NCBI GenBank assembly: GCA_963580285.1
Contig: OY757012.1
Location: 167,264,652-167,328,651, forward strand
DNA from: Lucinisca nassula
Taxonomy: Eukaryota > Mollusca > Bivalvia > Lucinida > Lucinidae
Direction: 5' to 3'
Length of the DNA stretch: 64,000 nucleotides
In this document: piece by piece, positions 50,701 to 62,700 of the stretch
Layout: the number at the start of each line of letters is the position of its first letter
How positions within the stretch are numbered: the first letter of the stretch is position 1
Program-made: the position numbers and the translations under genes
Notes under the pieces: model-generated
Seen by the model: the letters and a program-made list of their open reading frames with translations, nothing else
Told to the model about the DNA's origin: nothing
The model's database searches: none

Positions 50701-53700
50701 AGAGTTTCTCTGATGATGATGCTGGTATAGAGACAGCAACCGGTATAGAACTTCCTGGGTACCAGCCAGCAGAACCCTCTGCCCTGCCATATAATGGACC
50801 CATATTTCCACCAAAACAGCCGTCTACAGACAGACAGATCACTGCTGACCTCATCGCAGAAGATATCAAGCGTAGAGACCTTCTACAGAACAAGGCAACA
50901 GAATGGTAGGTCTTTTGATTTACTTCTTTACTCTATGGAAAATCTTGATGACAATTAAACTATGCATAGAAAAAAATAAGAAGCATATTATGGCCAAGCA
51001 TTGCCACTCTGTCCATTCTGGTTCAGCCCCTGCCCATCGGGGCTTGAAGAAATATATGGGCTGCATGATGCTTCCACGCAGAGCTGAAACCAACCCGCAC
51101 ACGAGTACTAGTAAACCGCTTAGAGGATCTAAGCCTGCCCAGGCAAAGCGGTGTGAGCCGGCCCGTCCATGCTTATAAACCCTATTGGTTTCATTGGGCA
51201 GCAGGGCTTGAGATGTCATTATAGGGTAAAAATCCCACAAAATTGGAAGTAACGTCTCCAAAATGACCTTTACAGTGTTGACGGGGACGTTAAACCTCAA
51301 ATCAAACAAACAACTATCCATTCTGGTTCATGAGTTATCTGCTCTTGATATATGTGAAAAGTGGTTTTTGATCCATTGCTTCTTTAATGTATACAATAGG
51401 TGACCGAAACTTCACAAGTTTGTGGAACTGTGGCTATGGAATGCTACTGTGGTTATTTCTGCTTTGAGTGATCTGCCCTTGATGTGTTTGAAAAACTTGA
51501 TGAAACTGCAGATTTATAGAATACTAAAGGTTGCTTATTGTTGTCAAGAACTAGTACTCTGGCTATTTAGTACCCGAAACCCCAAAACGGGTACCTTGGC
51601 AAACAGTGCAGGCCCAGACCATAGCCGCAGAATGCGGCGTCTGATCAGGGCCTCCACTGTTTGCTAAAAGTTCAGTTATTTTCCAAATAAATTTTTATGA
51701 AAACACAACCTGACACCCCTAAATTTTGAAATGAACTCTTGCTATATATATGGAGGAAGATTCCATTTGGTACAAAAAGGGATAAAGACTTATTATCTGC
51801 CTTTCATATGTGTTTGCCTGTGGTTTCTACGGAACCCGGGAAGGGACATGATTTTTTTTTATTTTATAAGTTGTGCGCACAAGATAATATCTTGTGCGGA
51901 CAAGATATTATCTTGTGCGGACAAGATATTATCTTGTGCGGACAAGATATTATCTTGTGCGGACAACATATTATCTTGTGCGAACAAGATAATATCTTGT
52001 CCGCACAACATAATATCTTGTCCGAACAAGATATTATCTTGTGCGGACAACATATTATCTTGTGCAGACAAGATATTATCTTGTCCGCACAAGATATTAT
52101 CTTGTCCGCACAAGATAATATCTTGTCCGCACAACTTCCCAAGATCTATGTTGTGCAAACAAGATAATATGTTGTGCGAACAAGATCATATCTTGTCTGC
52201 ACAAGATAATATCTTGTCCGGACTAGATAACATGTTGTCCGAACAAGATAATATCTTGTCCACTCAAGATATTATCTTGTTCGCACAACATAATAAAAAT
52301 AAAAAATCAAGTCCCTTCCCGGGTTCCGTAGGTTTCTGTACCAGTTGGATCAGTCTTGTTTGAATACCTGGCATTGTAACAGATTGTATCAAGGCTTTAG
52401 GATTCTGGTTGTCCCAGTCCTAAGGTTATCTGCTCCAGATGTACCTATTATGTACCTATTAAGCTATTTTTGATGCTTTCTCGGCCAGCACCGTAAGTGC
52501 CCAGTTTGGGGTTGTCTCGTATAAAATAAGTTTGTACAGTCAAGCTATATATCTCACTGCAATGATTGTAAATCTACTAATTCATTATTTGCTATCTATT
52601 TTGATTCTTTTTGGGACCTGTTTGCAATATAGAAATTTAAATAGCCTCAAATTGCTCATGCATGCAACAGTACTATTTTATTTTAGTACACACAACATTA
52701 ACATTCCAGCTAACATACGAAAAAAATCTCCCAAAAATAATTCCAAATATCTTGAAATCTGTTGTTACAGGGAAAATTCTCTAGGGACTTAACTCTTATC
52801 CTGCTGTTCACGACAACCCCTATCTTTGCAAACTCTGTAGATCCAGATCAGATGGCTTCTGAAGAAGCCATCTGATCAGTATCTACACTGTTTGACATTC
52901 AGTTCATGAATTTGTAGGAATCAATTACATGAAGTAATCTGATTGGTTCAAAGTCAGAATTGGGTGTGACTAAATTGAATATTCAGCAAGATAAGGGTTA
53001 AGAACCTAATCTCAAGTTTATCATGTGCCAAAGAAAGACAACCCAGCTGAGACTATCAATATATTCTTTTTCTGTTGACAGGTTAGCATAGGGGTTAATG
53101 GCTCAGTTATTCTCTCAAGTTTATTGAGAGAAAGAGGACCAAGCAGAGATTAAGTCATTAAGTGATATTAATACAGTTAGACTTCAGTGGCTCAAACACC
53201 TTTGGGACATCGAAAAATCTGTTCCAGACGTGTAGTTCTAGTCACTGAGGGTTGCTGCCAGGAGGCATAGCGGGGTTAATTTCTGGACATCTTTTAGGTG
53301 TTCTATAATAAAAATGTATGCGGTGTGTACTCATTAGAATAACCTCATCAATGCAATTCTAATGAGTACACACAGCATACATTTTCAAGATAAAAATAAA
53401 AAAATCTCCTTAATTATCTCACACTACTACTTATGTAGGGAAGTTCCCTTGGGACTCAAAAACGTGTTCAACTCAGCCATGGTAAATGAGCCATAGGTGT
53501 TCAACCATTGAAGTTCCACTGTATATTCTTTTTCTGTTGACAGGTTAGAGCAGGAGTTAATGGCTCGTATTATCTGTGAAGTTTATCCTCTACCAGAGAA
53601 GGAGGAACCTGCTGAGATCAGTCATGTGGTGTCAGAAGGATCAGAGGAGAGTTATGCTGAAGACAAGGAGCAGTCAATGTTTGGTAAAGTCCTTAACCCT

Positions 53701-56700
53701 TCTCTTGCTGAATATTCAGTTGCGCCACACCTATTTCTGACTTTGAACCAATCAGATTACTTGATGTTATTTATTCCTACAAATTCTTAAATTGAATGTC
53801 AAACAGTGTAGATCCTGATCAGATGGCTTCTTCAGAAGCCATCTGATCTGGATCTACACTGTTTCCAAAGATAGGGGTTGTCGTGAACAGCAAGATAAGG
53901 GTTAATTATCTATATGGGCCAGCTCATGAGAAAAGGATATTTGCAGTAAAATTCCTATATTCCAACCACCTTTGGAACTGTTCAAAAGTGGTCTTAAAGA
54001 CCACTTTTGAACAGTTCCAAAGGTGGTCTCTTACTACAGGTCACTGCATGTACTGTGAAATTCCGCTATTAAGACCACCTAAAATTAAGACTAATTCTGC
54101 TTTAAAAAACTTATTTAGTAGGCTACGGTTATTCTTTCTTTGTGTTGTCTGCATACAGTGTCATCTGGTCAGAGACCATCTTTGAAACTGTTCAGAGGTG
54201 GTCTTTAAGACCACTTTTGAACAGTCCTAAAGGTAGTCGTAATTTAGGAATTTTACTGTAGTAAAAAGAAAGAAAGAATAACTGAAACATTTTAAATATG
54301 ATTTTTAAAGAAGACTATGTCTTAATTTTAGTCTGTCTTAATAGTTTAATTTTACTTTATGTAAGGGCAGCAGGGTTCAACATAAACTTTTTTAATAAGT
54401 GGACAAGTTGGTCCCGTAACTCTTGGGATACACTGGACCTGATCTAAGTTCAGCTGAACCAAAGAAATGATGAAATCATACTGAAGTGATAAATGTACAT
54501 TAGTTCTGCAGTAATCAGATTATTTCTATTATTATTTATCTACACAGATGGTAAATCTTCTGCAACAAACTGAAAACACAAAGTAATTTTATGATAAATG
54601 TTTAAAACAGGGATTTTAATAACTTTGGTGGCAGATTTTCAACTGGACCATTCGGACAAGCCAGTCGCTGACCTTACTAGACCTGACCAGGTTTCCACTA
54701 GACAATGTCCATCGGTCTTGGGTTAATGTCGAACCCTGGGCAGTATTGTCAGAGTGCTCACAGACGTGTAGCTGAATTCACAGTGAAATTGAAAGCATGG
54801 AACACAAAAGGCTGAAAATGTAAGGAAATATTCAGCTTGGTGAGGGTTAACTTTAAGGTACATGTTATGATTCCATTTTCCTTTGTAGTGATGGATAGGA
54901 TTGGTCGTACAGGACTACAGTTGTTTGTTGATGCTGGTTGTCCAGTTGATAACAAGCTTGTTACTGACTTGACAAAGGATGTTCTGCTAGAGAAGATACA
55001 CACAATGCTGGGTCAGAGGCCAGACCAGGAGATACCGTCACTGAGCACAGGGGCAACAACTGTGTTACAGCAACAAGGGGATGAGATAGAAGAAGAAATT
55101 GCTGAACAAGTAAGTTGTGAACCATATTATATAGAGGATCTTACATGAGTGTTCATGTATTATAGAATTTATTAAACGAGGTGAGGAAACAGGGATAAAA
55201 TGTGAGGCTTTGCCAAGCATTTTATCCCATTTCTTCAACGAGTTTAAAAATTCAATACTACATGAGCACGAATGCAAGATTCTATTTATCATATGACATT
55301 TAAAACATATTTTATTCACGATTGTTTAACAAAAATGTCAATATTCCGCCATTGGTAAATGCAACGTAGCTAAGGACGTCGTACATGTAATGTTAAGGGG
55401 TGTATCTAACTAATTTGCTTATTTAATCTGCTAGTGGATTATCGAATTTATTACATGACGTTATTACACTCTCAGACGCAAATAGCAAAAACCAGTTTTT
55501 TCATGATGTGGTTCATAAAGCAAATAGACTTTCCCGCGTAGTAGTTGTGGGCAGATCCATGACCAGTTAAGGGCAATGGGAACACCTGTCCAGGCAGATT
55601 TTTCCGCCATCTTTCAAAGGGAGACAATTTTCATTACTTCATGTTCGCTTTTCTATATGCTCTGTCCCACAGAAAAAGGAGTCTTCTCTTAAAGGAAAGA
55701 ATTTGCTCCCAAGGAGCAAATTCTTTCCTTTAAGAGTTGACCCCTATTGATATGGGAGACAAAAACACTTTTGCAGGAGTTGCCTCCCCTGTAGGTGTAC
55801 CCATTCCCCTTAAGCAGTGGCTGGTTAGCTTTGTTTGTTGTAAGTTTTTACCAAAAAAATATTGTTCTTTATGCAAACAGTGTAGATCGTGATCAGATGA
55901 CTATAGCTCGAACAATTTGACATGAGGCTGGTGACCTCTATTACCATAATTTCACACCCGACTGAATGCATATATTTTTCTTTGCTGTCTTCTGAAAAGG
56001 TCAATGTTGTTTTCGATACAGAGGTTGGTAAATGGGTCGCCATTTAGAGATGCGGAAAACTAACGAGGAGTTTACAAAAACCAACCTATTAGGCGATAAC
56101 ACTGACTAATTTATTCTCAGTCTCATGGTTGGTTTAACGTCCTCGTCAACACTATAAAGGTCATTTTGGGGACGTTGCTCCAATTTTGTGGGACTTTTAC
56201 CCGACATTGAGATGAAATGACATCTCAAGCCCTGTACTAGTGTGCGGGCTGGATTCAGCTCTGCGTGGAAGCATCATGCAGCCCATATATTTCTTCAAGC
56301 CCCTATGGGCGGGGGCTTTCTCAGTCTCATGTCAAATTGCACCAGCCATACCAGTGCACTGTTTGCCATTTCCCCTTTTAATGGATGCCAGGCATATATG
56401 GGTTAGCATTGATCTAGCCCAGAGCTAGACATCCTGGCCTTGGGGTTATTAAATGTCAACTGTTGAGCATGAAAATAAAAATATAAGCTGGAGTCCTTAT
56501 GTCACAAAGCCATATGGAGGGATACTGAGGAATTCTTGAATATGGGATCCATGGACAAATAATAATGTGAATGGAAAAGATATCAAGATGAATAATTACA
56601 CCCTGACATATTTTCTACCAGTTTAACAAAGGACTAAACCTCTGATTGGGTAGAGTAGACAGTTTTGTGATAAGGGAGACAAAATATTTTTGAATGTGTA

Positions 56701-59700
56701 AACATTTACCTGAAATGAAAACCAGGGTCCAGTTGTTCAAAGCATCGTTAGCTTTACAAGCTCGTTAATGGTCATATTCTTAAGTGTTCTGGCAAGTACA
56801 CTACCTAAAATTTTGGTATTTTTGCTGAAAAATGAGAGCAGCTTTTGCAAAAGCTGCTCACATTTTTAAATGCAAAAATATTAGCATATTTGGCATTTGT
56901 ATGAATGATCAGTTTTAATGAAATAATAACTAACGACGTCATCAGTTTTGAACAACTGGGCCCAGACCTGCAGTCATTTCACTTTGGTCTTTATACATGT
57001 ATTCAGTGGTTTTCATATAGTGTAACACTTTCATGTCCTAAAATGACGCCTTTCAGATGAAAATATATGGCATTTTTCTTATTTGTAGTCCAAAAATAGA
57101 TGGTGGTGCTTATTAGAACTGCCTCATTCGGGCGGTTCTAACGAGTAGCTGCAGTCTGTGTTAGACAGAGCATGTTCATTAGAAATGCCTCATTGTGGTG
57201 GTCCCTTATGAGTACCAACAATCTGTTTTTGAGCAAAAATAATGTATTGCCCTGTAAACTCCTTTTCTGTATATAATGAGGAGTTTAGAGGGCTGTTTGT
57301 TAGACTTTGTTAAGCTGATGAGTGGTGACAAGGTTAAATAAGGAATATTGAATGTAACATTTTCAGATTCCACCAAGGCAAGCCCCAGTGAGAACCCCAG
57401 AACCAACTCCCAAGGCCAGCCCAACTTCTTCACCACCTAGAAGAAGGTCTCCAGCAGCTACACCCCCAGCCTCCCCACCCCAAGGCTCTCCCAGAGAGGT
57501 GCGGCAGGTTATTGAACCACCAGTGCCAATGGTTCTGCCTGCACCCATAGCTGAGCCGGACTCAGAGCCTAGCTCAGAATCTTTAGACATACAGGCAGAG
57601 TTACAGAGATTAGCTGGTAAGTCCATTTTATAGAAACGACAATCATTTAAGGGGAATGTATACAATTTCAGTGGAGACAACTCCTCAAAAAGTATTTTTG
57701 TCTCCCATGTCAATAGGGGTCAACTCTTAAAGGGAAGAATTTGCTCCTGAGGAGCAAATTCTTTCCTTTAAGTGTTGACCCCTTTCTTTCCATGGGACAG
57801 AGTTTATAGAAAAGCGAATAAGAAGTTTCAAAAGTTGTCTTTCTTGGAAAAAGTATTTTTGTCTCCCATGTCAATAGGGGTCAACTCTTAAAGGAAAGAA
57901 TTTGCTCCCGAGGAGCAAATTCTTTCCTTTAAGTGTTGACCCCTTTCTTTCCATGGGACAGAGTTTATAGAAAAGCGAATAAGAAATTTCAAAAGTTGTC
58001 TCCCTTTGGAAAAAGTATTTTTGTCTCCCATGTCAATAGGGGTCATCTCTTTAAGGAAAGAATTTGCTCCTGAGGAGCAAATTCTTTGCTTTAAGTGTTG
58101 ACCCCTTTCTTTCCATGGGACAGTTTATAGAAAAGCGAATAAGAAGTTTCAAAAGTTGTCTCCCTTGGAAAAATAGCGGAAAAAACTACCAGATGTTCCG
58201 ATTCCCATTAATCTGTTTTATACAGGAAACCCCAAAACGGGACTCTGACAAACAGTGCAGGCCCAGATCAGATGCTGCAGAATGCAGCAGCTGATCTGGG
58301 CCTTCACTGTTTTAGCAAAATTTAGCCATTTGCTTATAGAATTTTTACTGAAAACTTAATCTGACAGCCCTTAACTTCCAGATGGACTCCTACTGTGCAT
58401 AAGGCAGGAGGTTCCATTCAGTACAAAATGGGTTAAAGCATCAAAGTTTTCTCTGAATACTGCAGTTTTTGTTCACCTCTGATTAACATTTGGCAATATA
58501 GAAAAGAAATAATCTTTGAGGGCCATTAAACAACAACAACAAAAAACTGATGCAGATGACATATTCAGATTCTTCCGAGGAACAAATGCTTGGCATTACA
58601 TTTAACATGCCTGCTAGATAGAAACTTCACATGAACTGTCAAGCTCGAGTGAAATATGTACATGTACCTTCTAGAATGGAACTATTATTCAGTAGGGTAG
58701 GGTGTATAGTGTTGAAAAATTCAATACTCAGTGAAGGATCCAGAATGGTACAAAAGTAAGAGCCAAAGTATTGGGACAGACATGCCGAAGCAAACAGTGC
58801 AGATCCTGATCAGACTGCTCCTGAAGGAGCTGTCTAATCAGGATCTACACTCTGCCATACCTTCTGCAATTTTTGCACTACTTGCTGGATCATGAAACAA
58901 ATTTGTTAAAATTTTAGGACAGCAAGATTGCAAGGTTTCTGAATTTTTAGGATTTTTATGGTAAATCCCAGAATGGGACACTGGCAAAATGCAGTGCCAG
59001 ATCAGACACCCCTATAGTTTGAAATTACTTGTGCTATATGTAGGATGAGAAGCCAGTTGATCTGGATTCATACTGTTTCCAAAAATTCTGCTATTAAGAC
59101 CGCCTAAAATTAAGTCTAATTCTGCTTTAAAAAGCTTATTTAGGAGGTTGCAGTTATTCTTTCTTTGTGTTTTCAAACTTTAGTGTCCTCTGGTCAGAGA
59201 CCACCTTTGGGACTGTTCAAAAGTGGTCTTAAAGACCACTTTTGAACAGTCCCAAAGGTGGTCTTAATATAGGATTTTTACTGTATCTGTGTTCAGCATG
59301 ATGAGTATTGAGCATGATGTTTTAAACATTCCAGGCCAGTTGAAGCCAGACATAGATGCCAGTGCCAGTCTACAGACATTACATGATGTTCCAACACCAC
59401 CCGATTCACCGAAGCCGGAGCCAGCTTTTGAGGAAGTTTACAGACCTTTGACCCCGCCAGACCTTTCTCCTAGACCAGTAGTGGAGGATATGATGGTCAG
59501 TTAACATTTTCCTGAATCAAGCACAGTGTCGATCAAGTTGACAAGTCACTGTTTATTTGTTTGTTTTGTAAGAGGTATAACGTCTCCGTCAACACTATTT
59601 AGGTCATTTTGGAGATATTGCTTCCAATTTTGTGGAACTTTTACCCAACATTGAGATGAAATGACATCTCTATCCCTGTCGCCCAATGAAACCAATAGGG

Positions 59701-62700
59701 TTTATATGCATGGACATTCCGACTTGCACCACTTTTCCTGAGCAGGCTTAGACCTTCTAAGTGGTTTACCAGTACATGTACTAAAGCGTGGTCCATTTCA
59801 GCTCTGCGTGGAAGCATTATGCAGCCCAATCTATTTATCCAAGCCCCGATGGGCGGGGGCAAAACAAGTCCCTGTAACATCATGAAAACTCATCTACAGT
59901 ATTCAACCTATTTACCGCACTGTGCGCTTAGTTTTTTCAAAAGTGTATGAAAATATTGTGGTGAAAAATCTACCAAATAAGTGCACACTCAATACGAAAA
60001 AAAATACGAAAAAAAAGCTTCCGATATGAGTTGAATTTCAGCATAGGGATTCACAACATATACATATGATTGTCCAGGTCAAAGATGCAGCAAAACTCAA
60101 TAAGAATTTGTTGGGAGGTTACTGTAAAGTGTGAGCGTGTGTATTTTTTCCAGAAAAAGCTTGGGTGTGCGCTTATAGGAGCATGTGCGGTAAATAGGTC
60201 GAATACGGTATATTATTTTGACCCTACTTTTATGTTACAGGGGTATACATTATTTTGTTATTGCTGCTCAAAAACGGAAATATTAAAAATATCCGAATTT
60301 TTTTATCTGAAAATTTTCGTTTTTGATTGAAAATTTTTCAATAAGTCTGCTATTTGGTGTGTCCCGCAATCTTTGTTTTGAGTAGAAATATGAAAAATAC
60401 CAGAGTTTTTATACCCCCACAAATGAAATTTGGGGGGTATATAGGAGTGAGCTTGTCGTCTGTCGGTTTGTCTGTCAGTCGGTCGGTCTGTTGACTTGGT
60501 TTCCAGACGATAACTCAAAAAGCGCTTCACCGATTTTTATAATTTTTGGTACACTGATGTAACATCATAAAATACAGGTCAAGTTCGATTTCCACTACAA
60601 TTCGTCAATTTTCGACATAGTTATGGCCCCTTTCAAGTGAAAAAATTGCAAAATGCCGCTGTTGTACTATCAAGGCAGTTTTTGTGGGGGTATTCATCAC
60701 CTTTAGTGATAGCTCTAGTTCTATCTGAAAATTTTCATTTTGTTGGTGGAAATATTTTCAATATATTTGAATAGGCATGTTTTCTTAATGATGTATACCA
60801 GAGCAGACACAACTGTGTTTGCAATAGTGTACTTTACCCTTTCATCTTGTGAGTTACTGAGGTGGTCTCTCTCAGTTTTTAATTGAGACACCTTCTTTGT
60901 TGTAAATTTGGAGTTTAGTCAAAATCATTTATAAAGATATAGAAGCTTTATATAAGGTTGCATATCCAAAACAAATAACATAAGCTCTGTAGAGCTTTTA
61001 TTGCAACAAACAAAGTATCCTTTAACAAATACTTACCTGCCTTCATTTATCTTCATAGGACTAGCCCTGATAATGCGAGCATCAGCCACGGGAGTGCCTA
61101 GCACCATTTTTTACGCCTTTGGTATGGCAAGGCCGGAGACCGAACCCGCGAACTCCCATTCTCAAAGAGGATGCTCTGCAAACAGCATAGATCCTGATGA
61201 GATGGCTCATGAGGGGTCTCATCAGCATCTACATTATTGCACGACCCGCAGAAAAAGCGACCGACTGAAGTCGGTTGATTTCTAAGAGTGCCCTAAAATC
61301 ACCATGTCATTCTGTCAGTCTGTCTGTCCGTCCGTAACCCGTTTGTGAAAATTGGTGATAGTGACTTAACCGCATGGAATATTTAATCAATTTTTGGCAT
61401 ACTGATAGATATCAATGAGATCTAACCAATGACCTTGCGAAATATTACATTCCATTTAGTATAGCCTCGCCGAGGCGAAAAATGTGAAAATTTTCGAACT
61501 GCTTCTCATCGGAACCCGTTGGGCCGATTGAAGTCAAATTTCATTTAGAGCCTCTATGGGATGGGGGAAACTAAAATTTGCCCATGAGGTCCAGGTCACA
61601 TGACCAAAATGGCCGCCAAGCCATATATGGTAAAAACCCTTCAAAAATAGTCTTCTCCAGAACCACTGGGCAGATTTCCACGAAACTTGATAAAAAGCAT
61701 CTGGGACGTAGGCCCATCCTAAATTGCTAAAATGGTGACCCTGGATTGACCTTGACTTTCTGTGTGCCTAGGTCAAACTTTGACATATATGCTTTTGTTG
61801 GAATATTTAAACAATTTTTGGCATACTGATAGATATCAATGAGATCTAACCAATGAACTTGCGAAATTTTACATTCCATTTAGTATAGCCTCGCCGAGGC
61901 GAAAAATGTGAAAATTTTCGAACTGCTTCTTCTCGGAAACCGTTGGGCCGATTGAAGTAAAATTTCATATGGAGCCTCTATGGGATGGGGGAAACCAAAA
62001 TTTGCTCATTGGGTCCAGGTCACATGACCAAAATGGCCGCCAAGCCATATATGGTAAAAACCCTTCAAAAAATAGTCTTCTCCAGAACCACTGGGCAGAT
62101 TTCCACAAAACTTTATAAATAGCATCTGGGACGTAGGCCCATCATAAATTGCTAAAATGGTGACCCTGGGTTGACCTTGACCTTCCTTGTGTCTAGGTCA
62201 AACTTTGACACATATGCTTTTGTATTGGAAAAGTGAGAATGCATTTTATCCTGCAAAAGATTCAGAATACAGTACTTAAGTATAAGATATATTTTTGCTC
62301 CTTACGATAAGGCGCATTTATTGGGGGAACCATTTTAGGTCCAGGTCACATGACAAAAATGGCCACCATACCCATATATGGTAACACTCATAAAGCTAAA
62401 AGCATCCGGCGGGTCGTGCACTTCAGCTGAAGCACTGGTTTTCTTAGATATCTGTACTGGACTACAGAGTTGAAAGGGTGAATTTCTTTATTTCTTCTCA
62501 AAATAGATCTGATTGCACATTACAACTATTTATTAAGGTGATTCAAAAGAGCGCAGAAAATCTGTAACTTTGAGAAGAAGGTCACCAAAGCTATATTCTT
62601 CTGCAAAAAAATGTCATTTAAGCTAGCATCGGATTGCATAGATACGAAACTGTTGATGAAAAAGAAATAGAAAACAAATTAATGAATGAATATCACACAT

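Noticed and set aside
51731..52363. Overlapping long open frames on both strands (SCADKILSCADK-type repeats)
   Set aside because: They arise because a 21-bp stop-free palindromic unit keeps several frames open on both strands; no splice context or natural composition.
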